A stretch of 64,000 nucleotides of DNA from Bacteroidales bacterium UBA4893 (lineage in GTDB: Bacteria > Bacteroidota > Bacteroidia > Bacteroidales > P3). Under the pieces are notes generated by a model. That model was given only the letters and a program-made list of their open reading frames with translations, did no database searches and was not told the DNA's origin. A program made the translations under genes and the position numbers. Of this stretch, positions 17,903 to 26,180 are shown piece by piece. The stretch lies in assembly GCA_002399025.1 (NCBI GenBank), contig DHCV01000038.1, positions 54,678 to 118,677 of the forward strand, given 5' to 3'. Each line of letters begins with the position of its first letter. The stretch's first letter is position 1.

Positions 17903-19960
17903 CTAATTCATTGTTGGTAAGAAAGAGTATTTCTTTCCATATTGAAGATGTTGTTTTAGGAAATCTGTAGGATAAGTTACTTCATACTTAATAATTTTTC
18001 CTTCCTTGTCTGCAATTGGAGTTATGTCTGGATTAACAAATCCACCATAAGGTTTAATATTTAGTTTTTTATAGCGATCAATTACCTCTTGATGCAACAC
18101 TGGATCAATATTTACGGCATAACGTTCAATTAAATCCTTTCCAGCATCATAATTACCTGTAGATTTAATATCTTGTATTTTTGCGAGCAAATCTCCAAAA
18201 ATCTTTCTTACAGCTTTGTGGTCTTTAATTTGGAAATAGGTTTTGTTGTTTTTCTTAACCTTAACAACTGCTCCAATTTTCTCTCCTTGCTCATAGGCAT
18301 AGGTAGAAATTAACTTACGAGCTTGCATGTGTGCTTGTGTTACAGTTTTTCCAAATTCAATTCTTGCGTATTGTGAAAGCAATCCATTTCTTAAATAACT
18401 ATCATATTCTGCCTCACCAACTGCAAGGTCTGGGATTAATCCAATTTCTATCAAATATGGATCCATCATATAATAAAGTGCAAACAGGTCTGCTCTTGCT
18501 TCTTCCAAAGAAGAAGAATAGTCTGCCAAAGCTCCTGCTGGGGTGTTTGGTAATAGTTGTCCAGAGCCATGCCCTAAGCATTCGTGAAGGTCAGTGTGAA
18601 GATCACCTGCCAAAGAACCAAATTTCTTTCCCTTTTCAATTTCTTCCTCAGACGCTGCAAATTCTTGCAATACTCCTTTTGGAGATTCTAATGCAGCTTT
18701 ATCGTAGGCTGATGTCAAGTTGGCAATAGTTACTGATTTACTTCCATATTCTTTTCTTATCCAATCAGCATTTGGAAGATTAATTCCAATTGGTGGAGTT
18801 GGGAAACAATCACCACCAAGCATTACTGCATTAATAACTTTTGCACTTACTCCCTTAACTTCTTTCTTTTTATATTCAGGCTTAACTGGGGAATTATCCT
18901 CAAACCATTGTGCATTAGAGCTTATTAGCTCTGTTCTCTTTGTTGCTTCCAAGTCTTTGAAGTTTACTACTGCTTCCCAGGTTGCTTTCATTCCCATTGG
19001 ATCTCCATAGTCTTCAATAAAACCATTTACATAATCACACATCGATTCAACATCAGAAACCCATTGAACATTATATTTATCCCATATTTCCAAATCTCCT
19101 GTTTTATAATATTCTATTAAAGAAGAAGTGTATTCTCTTTGTCTTTCATTTTCGGCAACACTATTTGCTTTTTCCAACCAATAGATTATTTCTTTGATTG
19201 CACTTGAGTAAAGACCTCCGAGTTTATAAACTTGTTCTTTTACTTGTCCATTTTCTTTTATAACCTTTGAGTTTAAGCCAAATGACAGAGGACGTTCAGG
19301 ATTTGGACTTTGCTTCTTGTTATAAAATTCTTCAACCTCACTCCTTGTAACACCTTCATAGAAATTAACTGCTGAAGAAGAAACAATATCTTTTGTTTTA
19401 TCTGTTTCTTTTCTGTAAGGTGCAATTTTCTTACTAAAGATAATGTCTGTTACCCTTGGGAAGAAGGCATCAACTTTTTCCCCTTTATTGGTTGGGAAAT
19501 TCTTTTGATTGGATTGTTTCAAAAGAGTTGAGAAGAAGTTTTTGGAGAATGTTGGCATAATTTTATCTTCTGCATAGTGGTGATGTATGCCATTTGAGAA
19601 GAAAACTCTTTTTGCATATACAATGAAGTCTTCCCATTCTTTTCCTTGACGTTTTCCATTATAAGTAGAAAGTATATTTTCAAGGGTTCTTCTCACTGTC
19701 AAATTATACTTATAATTTTGATCCCATAATATATCTCTTCCGCTGTTTGCTGCTTGAGAAAGATAGTAAAGATACTCTTGCTGTTTTAAGCTTAAATTAT
19801 CCCATGCTGGGATTTGATAACGCATTACTTTAATATCAGCAAATTCATCAATAATATACTTGAATTGTTCTTTGTCGTTAGTTTTGTTTTGTGCCATAAT
19901 TCCTTCTGGCATTACAAGTAAACATGATAAAAGGGCTGAAATCATAATCAACTTTTTCAT
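17903..19960 (-). CDS. Dipeptidyl peptidase III-type metallopeptidase (M49), exported
   Basis: 685 residues. A signal peptide spans about 1-24 (hydrophobic core, then GIMAQ). The M49 zinc motif HECLGH is near residues 458-463, the unusual HExxxH form that defines DPP-III. The second motif EEARAD, about 35 residues later, supplies the third zinc ligand. The enzyme removes dipeptides from the N-terminus of short peptides. Bacteroidota members are shorter than the roughly 730-residue eukaryotic enzyme, and this length fits. The signal peptide puts it in the periplasm, alongside DPP-IV. It is single, with its own promoter and terminator. Confidence 0.92.
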   Translation of the reverse strand: MKKLIMISALLSCLLVMPEGIMAQNKTNDKEQFKYIIDEFADIKVMRYQIPAWDNLSLKQQEYLYYLSQAANSGRDILWDQNYKYNLTVRRTLENILSTYNGKRQGKEWEDFIVYAKRVFFSNGIHHHYAEDKIMPTFSKNFFSTLLKQSNQKNFPTNKGEKVDAFFPRVTDIIFSKKIAPYRKETDKTKDIVSSSAVNFYEGVTRSEVEEFYNKKQSPNPERPLSFGLNSKVIKENGQVKEQVYKLGGLYSSAIKEIIYWLEKANSVAENERQREYTSSLIEYYKTGDLEIWDKYNVQWVSDVESMCDYVNGFIEDYGDPMGMKATWEAVVNFKDLEATKRTELISSNAQWFEDNSPVKPEYKKKEVKGVSAKVINAVMLGGDCFPTPPIGINLPNADWIRKEYGSKSVTIANLTSAYDKAALESPKGVLQEFAASEEEIEKGKKFGSLAGDLHTDLHECLGHGSGQLLPNTPAGALADYSSSLEEARADLFALYYMMDPYLIEIGLIPDLAVGEAEYDSYLRNGLLSQYARIEFGKTVTQAHMQARKLISTYAYEQGEKIGAVVKVKKNNKTYFQIKDHKAVRKIFGDLLAKIQDIKSTGNYDAGKDLIERYAVNIDPVLHQEVIDRYKKLNIKPYGGFVNPDITPIADKEGKIIKYEVTYPTDFLKQHLQYGKKYSFLPTMN

Positions 19961-19992
19961 ATTGTATTCAATTTATTTATTTTATTTGGGAG

Positions 19993-20000
19993 CAAAAATA
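19993..20000 (-). promoter_or_regulatory. -7 element (TATTTTTG) for DPP-III
   Basis: On the minus strand TATTTTTG lies 32 bp upstream of the ATG at 19960. It is divergent from a second TATTTTTG on the plus strand 22 bp away, which faces the LptF/G gene. Confidence 0.6.
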
Positions 20001-20022
20001 CGAATAAAAGATTAAATCTTTG

Positions 20023-20030
20023 TATTTTTG
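20023..20030 (+). promoter_or_regulatory. -7 element (TATTTTTG) for the LptF/G operon
   Basis: TATTTTTG lies 24 bp before the GTG start at 20055, back to back with the DPP-III promoter. It probably drives the permease and the genes up to 24310. Confidence 0.6.
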
Positions 20031-20054
20031 TTGCTTTAATCGTAAAGTTTTATT

Positions 20055-21497
20055 GTGAAAAAACTTGATATACTTATAATAAAATCATTCTTAGGTCCGC
20101 TTTTACTAACATTTTCTATTTCAGAATTTGTTCTTCTGCTTCAATTTATATGGAAGATTCTGGAGAGAATGATAGGAAAAGGATTAGACACGTTGGTAAT
20201 CCTACAATTATTCTGGTATATTCTTGTTACTTTAGTACCAATGGCATTACCATTAGCAATATTGCTTGCATCCATAATGACCTTAGGTAATTTTGGAGAA
20301 CGCTACGAGTTAGTGGCAATGAAGTCTGCAGGTATATCTCTATGGAGAATATTGAAACCATTAATTGTTGTTGTTGCATTTCTTTCAGTCTTTGCTTTCT
20401 TCTTCTCTAATAACTTCATGCCAATTGCTGAAAAGAAAATGAGGACATTAATGTATGAGATAAACACAAAAAAGCCTACTGTAAATATTCGACCTAATGA
20501 ATTCTATGCAGATATAGAACAATATATAATAAGAGTTGGAGCAAAGGATAAGGAAGGGAAAAATTTGACAGATGTTGTAATTTATGATCATAGTAAGAGT
20601 GTAGGCAATATAAGTATAACAGTTGCAAAAAAGGGTCAAATGTATAGTGAGGATGATGGAAATACTCTTGTTTTTAATTTAATTGATGGATATACTTATG
20701 ATGAAAGCGTTGATGACCAATCTATTGATACTCGTCCATTAGTTAGACTTAATTTCAAGGAACAGTTAATTAGGTTTGATGTTTCTGATTTTGCTTTTAA
20801 AGAAACTGATGAAGATAGATATAATAATCACTATAAAATGCTTAATATTTCTCAGCTAAACAGAAATATCGGGGAATTAAGAAAAGAAAATTCTGACTTT
20901 AATAAATCAATAGTTAGTGGCATTAAAAACCAAATCACTTCTCCAATTATTAGGGATTCAAATATTATTAGAATGGATTCTTTGTATGAGTTTTCGTTTT
21001 ACAAAGACTTTAAAGCACTTTCAAAGGAAGATAATCAGAAAATTATTAATCAAGCTTCTCAAAAAACACAATATCTTCAAAATGATATGAAGATGTTGGA
21101 TTCAAAACGAAATGGAGACAGTGAATTAATCATAAGACATAGAAATGAATTACATAGGAAGTTTACTCTTTCAGCTGCTTGTCTAATTCTTTTCTTTATT
21201 GGAGCACCTTTAGGAGCAATTATTCGTAAGGGTGGATTGGGGATGCCTGTTGTTGTATCGGTTTTGAGCTTTATATTGTATTATGTTGTGGGAATGATTG
21301 GAGAGAAAGCCTCAGTTGAAGGTGCTGTTTCGTCATTCTTAGGCATGTGGAGCTCAACGTTGGTATTCTTGCCAATTGGTATTTTCCTTACAATTAAAGC
21401 TACATCCGATTCAGCTCTCTTGAATCCTGAAAGTTGGATTAAGGCTATGAATAAGATTAAAAATTTTTTAACTGGACATAAAATTAAAAATAAATAA
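20055..21497 (+). CDS. LptF/LptG-family permease (YjgP/YjgQ), lipopolysaccharide export
   Basis: 480 residues. It has the six-helix layout of the LptFG family: membrane segments near 12-40, 48-90 and 98-122, then a large periplasmic beta-jellyroll region (about 125-350), then three helices from 370 to 455. Conserved pieces include the GNFGERYELVAMKSAGIS coupling loop and GAPLGAIIRKGGLGMPV. With LptB it forms the ABC transporter that extracts LPS from the inner membrane. Whether it plays the LptF or LptG part cannot be decided here. The start codon is GTG; no ATG in frame is near. Its stop overlaps the next start (TAATG), so the next gene is coupled. Confidence 0.9.
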   Translation: MKKLDILIIKSFLGPLLLTFSISEFVLLLQFIWKILERMIGKGLDTLVILQLFWYILVTLVPMALPLAILLASIMTLGNFGERYELVAMKSAGISLWRILKPLIVVVAFLSVFAFFFSNNFMPIAEKKMRTLMYEINTKKPTVNIRPNEFYADIEQYIIRVGAKDKEGKNLTDVVIYDHSKSVGNISITVAKKGQMYSEDDGNTLVFNLIDGYTYDESVDDQSIDTRPLVRLNFKEQLIRFDVSDFAFKETDEDRYNNHYKMLNISQLNRNIGELRKENSDFNKSIVSGIKNQITSPIIRDSNIIRMDSLYEFSFYKDFKALSKEDNQKIINQASQKTQYLQNDMKMLDSKRNGDSELIIRHRNELHRKFTLSAACLILFFIGAPLGAIIRKGGLGMPVVVSVLSFILYYVVGMIGEKASVEGAVSSFLGMWSSTLVFLPIGIFLTIKATSDSALLNPESWIKAMNKIKNFLTGHKIKNK

Positions 21498-22699
21498 TGA
21501 AGATTTTACAGCTTTGCTATAAACCTCCTTTTCCCGTTGTTGACGGCGGTTCAATGGGAATGCATACACTAACGATGGGACTTTTAAATAATGAACATAA
21601 TGTAAAAGTTCTTGCCTTTAATAGCTTCAAGCATCCGGTTAAAATTTCTGAACTCCCACAAGACTATATCGAGAAAACTAAGTTTGAAACCATATTTGTC
21701 GATTTAAAACTTAATGTTTTTTCTGCACTATTTAGCTTTCTCAAAAATGAAAGCTATCATGTTAAGCGTTTCTATTCTGTAGAAATGCAGCAAAGGCTTG
21801 CCTCTCTTTTGAAAGAGGAGGAATTTGATGTAATTCAACTTGAAAGCGTTTTTCTTTCTCACTATATTTCTGTTATAAGAAAAAACTCTAAAGCAAAGAT
21901 TGTTCTAAGAGCTCCAAATATTGAACATTTGATTTGGGAAAAGACTGCACAAACTACAAATAATCCTTTAAAGAAAATCTATCTCAACCAACTTGCTCAA
22001 AGCCTTAAGAAATATGAGCTTGAGATGATTAATCAATTTGATGGAGTTTATACTGTTACTAAGGTTGATGCTGATTATTTTGTTAAAAAAGGATGTAGGG
22101 TTCCTTGTAAGCATGTTCCTGTTGGGATTGAAACTCCTGACTTTATTGATAAGGACATTGAAGAGAAGGATTCATTATTTCATATTGGCTCAATGAATTG
22201 GATTCCTAATCAACAAGCTATTGAGTGGTTTTTGGATAATGTTTGGGATATGGTTCATGAAAAGCTTCCAAATGTAAAGACCTATTTTGCTGGCAGAGCA
22301 ATGCCTCAATGGCTCCTAAACTTGAACAGGGAAGGAGTAATTATTTATGGTGAGGTTCCTGATAGCGCAAGGTTTATTTGTTCCAAAGAAATAATGGTTG
22401 TACCTTTGCTTTCGGGTAGTGGAATTAGGATAAAGATTCTTGAAGCAATGTCGCTTAGGAAATGTGTTATTGCAACCTCACAAGCAGCTGAAGGCATTCT
22501 GTATGAAAACAACATTAATATAGTAATTGCAGATACTCCCGAAGAATTTGCAGATAGTATATATAAATGTATAACAGATAAAGAATTTTCAAAAAAGATT
22601 GCCCTTAATGCTGAGAAACTAATAAGCGAAAAATATAATATTAACGCTGTAGCAAAGGAATTGGTTGACCAATACAACCAATTAGAAAACAAAGAATAA
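21497..22699 (+). CDS. Glycosyltransferase, GT4-like (GT-B fold)
   Basis: 400 residues. The N-terminal Rossmann domain starts KILQLCYKPPFPVVDGG, the usual glycine-rich acceptor loop. The C-terminal domain carries SGSGIRIKILEAMS near residues 310-323, the E-x7-E-type nucleotide-sugar site of GT4 enzymes. There is no membrane span. It overlaps the LptF/G permease stop by one base and lies 38 bp before a second glycosyltransferase of similar build, so the pair may add successive sugars to a cell-surface glycan or lipid. Donor and acceptor are unknown. Confidence 0.88.
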   Translation: MKILQLCYKPPFPVVDGGSMGMHTLTMGLLNNEHNVKVLAFNSFKHPVKISELPQDYIEKTKFETIFVDLKLNVFSALFSFLKNESYHVKRFYSVEMQQRLASLLKEEEFDVIQLESVFLSHYISVIRKNSKAKIVLRAPNIEHLIWEKTAQTTNNPLKKIYLNQLAQSLKKYELEMINQFDGVYTVTKVDADYFVKKGCRVPCKHVPVGIETPDFIDKDIEEKDSLFHIGSMNWIPNQQAIEWFLDNVWDMVHEKLPNVKTYFAGRAMPQWLLNLNREGVIIYGEVPDSARFICSKEIMVVPLLSGSGIRIKILEAMSLRKCVIATSQAAEGILYENNINIVIADTPEEFADSIYKCITDKEFSKKIALNAEKLISEKYNINAVAKELVDQYNQLENKE

Positions 22700-22737
22700 A
22701 TTGCAAATCAAATATAAATCATTAAAAGAGATTATTA

Positions 22738-23913
22738 ATGAAGATATTAGTTGTACTTTCTCGCATTCCATATCCCTTAGACAAAGGCGATAAGCTAAGG
22801 GCTTTCCATCAAATAAAAGAACTCGCTAAGAACAATGATATATATTTGTTTTGCCTAAATAACACAAAAATCAACCCTAAATCAGAAACCATTCTCAAAA
22901 CCTTTGTTAAGGAAATCATTATTGGACAGTTTAATAAATGGGATTTTATCTTGGGAATGACCCAATCCCTTCTTGATGGCACTCCATTCCAAACAGGATA
23001 CTTCACCCACAAGAAAAATATTAAGAAATTTACATACTTCTCTAAGAAAGTAAACCCTGATGTTATTTACTATCAATTTGTAAGAACCGCAAAATACTCA
23101 AATATTAATTACCCAAAGGTATTAGACTTCCAAGATGCTCTTTCAACCAATATGAAAAGAAGAGCTTCCAAAAGTAGTTTTTTACTGAAATGTTTATTCA
23201 ACATTGAAGCAAAAAGACTTCAAAAATATGAAGCCAAGATGTTTGATATCTTCAATAAGCTCACAATTATTGTTGAGACAGATAAGAAAGAAATCAAACA
23301 CCCTTCTCAAGATGAAATTACTGTTATTTCAAATGGAGTTGATGATTCCTATTTTAATTATAAAAACAATAATAATAAGGAATTCGATATAATATTTTCA
23401 GGAGGTATGTCCTATGCTCCTAATTCTGTTGCTGCAATATTTCTTGCCACAGAGATTATGCCTTTGGTTTGGGAAAAACTACCCAATATCAAATTAGTTA
23501 TTGCAGGAGCTAACCCTACAACTTCAGTTCAATGCCTAAGTTCTGAGAACATTAAAGTTACTGGTTGGGTTGATGATATGAAAGAATATTATGCCAAGAG
23601 TAAGATTTTTGTTGCACCAATGCAAATAGGAACTGGCCTTCAGAACAAACTCCTTGAAGCAATGGCAATGAAACTTCCTTGCATAAGTTCACCTCTTGCC
23701 AATGAAGCTTTGGGAGCAACTCATAATGAAAATATACTTATCGCATCCTCCCCAAAAGAATATGCCGATTCAATAATAAATCTCCTTCAAAACCCTTCCC
23801 TTGCTAATGAAATAGCCAAAAAAGGCAATAACTTTGTAAAAGAAAACTACCGCTGGGAAACCTACGGCACCCAATTAGAAACCATATTAAAACAAGTTGC
23901 AGGGAAAGCATAA
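22738..23913 (+). CDS. Glycosyltransferase, GT4-like, resembling the Stp1 group
   Basis: 391 residues. The N-terminus (VVLSRIPYPLDKGDKLRAFHQIKEL) is like the sugar transferases named Stp1 (TIGR03087), with the conserved YP.DKGDK.R loop. The C-terminal half has GTGLQNKLLEAMAMKLP near residues 301-317, the sugar-nucleotide site. Length and layout match the preceding gene, to which it may be distantly related. It is part of the LptF/G operon; only 4 bp separate its stop from the DUF1801 start. Its product is a cytoplasmic or membrane-associated enzyme of unknown specificity. Confidence 0.86.
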   Translation: MKILVVLSRIPYPLDKGDKLRAFHQIKELAKNNDIYLFCLNNTKINPKSETILKTFVKEIIIGQFNKWDFILGMTQSLLDGTPFQTGYFTHKKNIKKFTYFSKKVNPDVIYYQFVRTAKYSNINYPKVLDFQDALSTNMKRRASKSSFLLKCLFNIEAKRLQKYEAKMFDIFNKLTIIVETDKKEIKHPSQDEITVISNGVDDSYFNYKNNNNKEFDIIFSGGMSYAPNSVAAIFLATEIMPLVWEKLPNIKLVIAGANPTTSVQCLSSENIKVTGWVDDMKEYYAKSKIFVAPMQIGTGLQNKLLEAMAMKLPCISSPLANEALGATHNENILIASSPKEYADSIINLLQNPSLANEIAKKGNNFVKENYRWETYGTQLETILKQVAGKA

Positions 23914-23917
23914 TATA

Positions 23918-24310
23918 ATGTATAAGAAATCCAAAGACGTAGATATTTATATTAATAGTTTTGATGGAGATATTAAGGCTAAGCTTATTGAGATTAGGGA
24001 GTTGATTATTGAAAATGCTCCTGCATCAATTGAATGTATTAGTTATCAAATGCCAACCTATAAGGGAAATGGACCAATAGTTTATTTTGCAGGATTTAAA
24101 AATCATGTGAGTCTTTTCCCAACATCTAGTGGTATTGAAGCGTTTGAAAAAGAATTAAAAGAATATAAACATTCAAAAGGAACAATTCAATTCCCAATTT
24201 CCAAACCTCTTCCAATAGATTTAATTAGAAAAATTGTCTTGTTTAGAGTTAAAGAAGATTTAGAGAAAGGAGCATTGCATTGCAATTCTAAGAAAAAGAA
24301 AAATCTATAA
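23918..24310 (+). CDS. DUF1801 (YdhG-like) family protein
   Basis: About 130 residues. It has the DUF1801 pattern: YINSFDGDIKAKLIEIRELI at the start, ECISYQMPTYK near residues 40-50 and VSLFPTSSG.EAF in the middle, with a basic tail ending KKKKNL. Members have been linked to iron handling in Bacillus and to stress, but no activity is established. The frame opens at 23897 inside the previous gene; the ATG at 23918 fits the family start and the 4-bp gap. It is the last gene before a strong terminator. Confidence 0.84.
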   Translation: MYKKSKDVDIYINSFDGDIKAKLIEIRELIIENAPASIECISYQMPTYKGNGPIVYFAGFKNHVSLFPTSSGIEAFEKELKEYKHSKGTIQFPISKPLPIDLIRKIVLFRVKEDLEKGALHCNSKKKKNL

Positions 24311-24313
24311 CAT

Positions 24314-24350
24314 AAAAAAGGACGCCAAGCATAAGCAAGGCGTCCTTTTT
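24314..24350. terminator. Terminator after the DUF1801 gene (copy A of a duplicated hairpin)
   Basis: A 12-bp stem AAAAAGGACGCC / GGCGTCCTTTTT with a 12-nt loop has T runs on both strands. It is nearly the same hairpin as at 25627-25664 downstream of hydC, and belongs to a longer direct repeat. Confidence 0.88.
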
Positions 24351-24421
24351 GTTTATATGAATTGGGTTATATTTATGAAAGGTATTCGTTTAGAATATCC
24401 TTAACTTCGTCTAAGATTAAA
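24314..24421. repeat. Direct repeat, copy A (partner at 25629-25738)
   Basis: About 108 bp matching 25629-25738 over the terminator hairpin, the AATTGGGTTAT segment and the GGTATTCGTTTAGAATAT segment. The two copies flank the T9SS gene at 24433-25467. Confidence 0.85.
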
Positions 24422-24426
24422 TTTCT
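24373..24426 (-). pseudogene. Remnant of the 3' end of a hydC copy
   Basis: The minus strand reads ...LDEVKDILNEYLS followed by TAA, against PDGVKDILNEYRS-stop in intact hydC. About 17 codons remain, with no start. It sits 6 bp after the stop of the T9SS gene and before the copied terminator. Confidence 0.75.
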
Positions 24427-24432
24427 ATTCTA

Positions 24433-25467
24433 TTACTCTTTAATAAGTTTCTTTGTGGCTGAACCTCTTATTGTGTTTATTTTAACTAAATAAGTTCCAG
24501 TTGGAAGGTAACTAATATTTATCTGCTTTTCATGAGAGTTTATTGGAATTGATTTAACCTTTATACCTCTAATATCAAATATTTCAAAATCATTTATCTT
24601 AAAATGGCTCATTACCTTTATATAGTCTTTCGCTGGATTAGGGAGTATATTCCAAGTAATATCAATATCAATATCTTTAACCAAATTTGATGTATCAGGT
24701 CTTGGAACTAAAATAATAGGAAACCAACCTATATGCATCTTCCTATAATAGTAATATATTGTATCTTGGTCAAACCTTGTCCATTGGTTCGAGCCTCTTT
24801 TTAAAAGATAAGGGGGTTCGTATTGATAACATCCTCTATCTATTTTCAAACAACTGTCCTCCGTAAATGTGCAAGAATGATCAAATTTATAAGGCGTTCC
24901 TCCTTGAGAATAAGATTGCTGTGACGGCATATCAACCGCTATATAAAAATCTTTAAGTAGAACCTGATTATTAAAATAATACTTTCCTTGCTCTATTTCA
25001 AAAATAGTAGGACATGGAGTTTGGCTAGAACCATAGGGGGGAAGTTGAACATGAGCTACTTCAACTTTTGATGAATCCAATAAATGAAAATAATACCAGG
25101 TTGGACTCATATTTGGCATAGTTCCTATTATCTTAGCTGCAACTCCAATAACTACTGCTAATGAATCTAAACTATAAGGTTGAGCAAATGCTCTAATATT
25201 TAACTTGTTTGTGTCATTAGGTCCAATTGTTGGTTCAAAACCAACAGGAGCAACATTATATCCACACATTATCCCTAATAATTCATAATGGCGTAAAGTA
25301 GAATAGTATCCTGAAGGGTCATTAGGGTTTAAGAATTCAGCTGTGTCCATCCACATAGGACAATTTAATACTGCAGGAGGATAATATATTATTGTATCGT
25401 ATTCTTGCTGTGCATTACTTTGAAACATCATCAAAATAAATGCTATTATTAATGCTATCTTTCTCAT
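24433..25467 (-). CDS. Secreted protein of unknown function with T9SS type A sorting domain
   Basis: 344 residues. Residues 1-19 are a signal peptide (hydrophobic core then QSNAQ). The C-terminal 75 residues (NILPNPAKDYI, FEIFDIRGIKVK, LPTGTYLVKINT) form a T9SS sorting domain. The 250-residue middle is rich in Pro, Tyr and Trp, with several cysteines (CPMW, CGYN, CTFTEDSC, CYQYEPP), suggesting an extracellular beta domain, but no named family is recognised. The gene lies exactly between two copies of the hydC tail and terminator. No promoter match is seen upstream. Confidence 0.8.
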   Translation of the reverse strand: MRKIALIIAFILMMFQSNAQQEYDTIIYYPPAVLNCPMWMDTAEFLNPNDPSGYYSTLRHYELLGIMCGYNVAPVGFEPTIGPNDTNKLNIRAFAQPYSLDSLAVVIGVAAKIIGTMPNMSPTWYYFHLLDSSKVEVAHVQLPPYGSSQTPCPTIFEIEQGKYYFNNQVLLKDFYIAVDMPSQQSYSQGGTPYKFDHSCTFTEDSCLKIDRGCYQYEPPYLLKRGSNQWTRFDQDTIYYYYRKMHIGWFPIILVPRPDTSNLVKDIDIDITWNILPNPAKDYIKVMSHFKINDFEIFDIRGIKVKSIPINSHEKQINISYLPTGTYLVKINTIRGSATKKLIKE

Positions 25468-25626
25468 AGTATTTTTTATTTAATTGGTTAATTATCTTAG
25501 CTCAGTACTTTTTTAATCTAAACGAATTTCTAATATTAAAATAGAACTTCATTAATAATAACAACTAATTCTTATAAAAAGTAAGCTAAAAACAGAAAAA
25601 ATTTTCTAATTATGTTATAAGAAAAA

Positions 25627-25664
25627 CAAAAAAGGACGCCGAGCTTATGCAAGACGTCCTTTTG
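25627..25664 (-). terminator. Terminator of the hydrogenase operon (copy B of the hairpin)
   Basis: Stem AAAAGGACG / CGTCCTTTT with a run of Ts on the minus strand, 24 bp after the hydC stop. It has one or two fewer closing pairs than copy A at 24314. Confidence 0.82.
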
Positions 25665-25738
25665 TTATAAGATAATTGGGTTATAGCTTATGAACGGTAT
25701 TCGTTTAGAATATCTTTAACTCCGTCTGGGGTTAAACG
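25629..25738. repeat. Direct repeat, copy B (partner at 24314-24421)
   Basis: This copy contains the genuine hydC 3' end plus its terminator. Differences from copy A are scattered base changes and small indels, so the duplication is not recent. Confidence 0.85.
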
Positions 25739-26167
25739 TCCGTAAACTTTTTCTCCAATAAGTACTACTGGAGCTAATCCACAAGCACCTACACAACGAA
25801 GACAATTCAACGAGAATTTGCCATCTGGTGTTGTTTCTCCAACTCCAATTTTTAATTCTCTCTTAAATTCATCCAAAACTTTTTCTGCTCCACGAACATA
25901 ACAAGCTGTTCCCATGCATACTGAAATTGGAAATTCTCCTTTTGGTGTCATTGTGAAGAAAGAGTAGAAGGTTACAATTCCGTATATTTGTGCAACTGAA
26001 ACATTAAGTTCTTGTGCTATTACTTCTTGTACTTCTGCTGGTAAATAACCAAACTCTCCTTGTACTTTATGAAGGACATTAATTGCTTCACCTGGCTTGT
26101 TGCCAAAGCTTGTGCAAATTTCCTTAATCTTATTTATTTTGCTTTCTGCTAATTTTACCTTTGCCAT
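25688..26167 (-). CDS. hydC: [FeFe] hydrogenase subunit HydC (NuoE-like 2Fe-2S protein)
   Basis: 159 residues. An N-terminal helical bundle (1-75) includes NVLHKVQGEFGYLP and IVTFYSFF, both typical of NuoE/HoxE/HydC. The thioredoxin-like [2Fe-2S] domain has cysteines in VCMGTACYVRG and NCLRCVGACGLAPV. In trimeric hydrogenases this subunit works with HydB to pass electrons between NADH and the Fe-S relay. It lies 13 bp after hydA and is last in the operon, followed by a terminator. Its tail is partly duplicated at 24373-24426. Confidence 0.94.
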   Translation of the reverse strand: MAKVKLAESKINKIKEICTSFGNKPGEAINVLHKVQGEFGYLPAEVQEVIAQELNVSVAQIYGIVTFYSFFTMTPKGEFPISVCMGTACYVRGAEKVLDEFKRELKIGVGETTPDGKFSLNCLRCVGACGLAPVVLIGEKVYGRLTPDGVKDILNEYRS

Positions 26168-26180
26168 AGTTCTTATGTTT

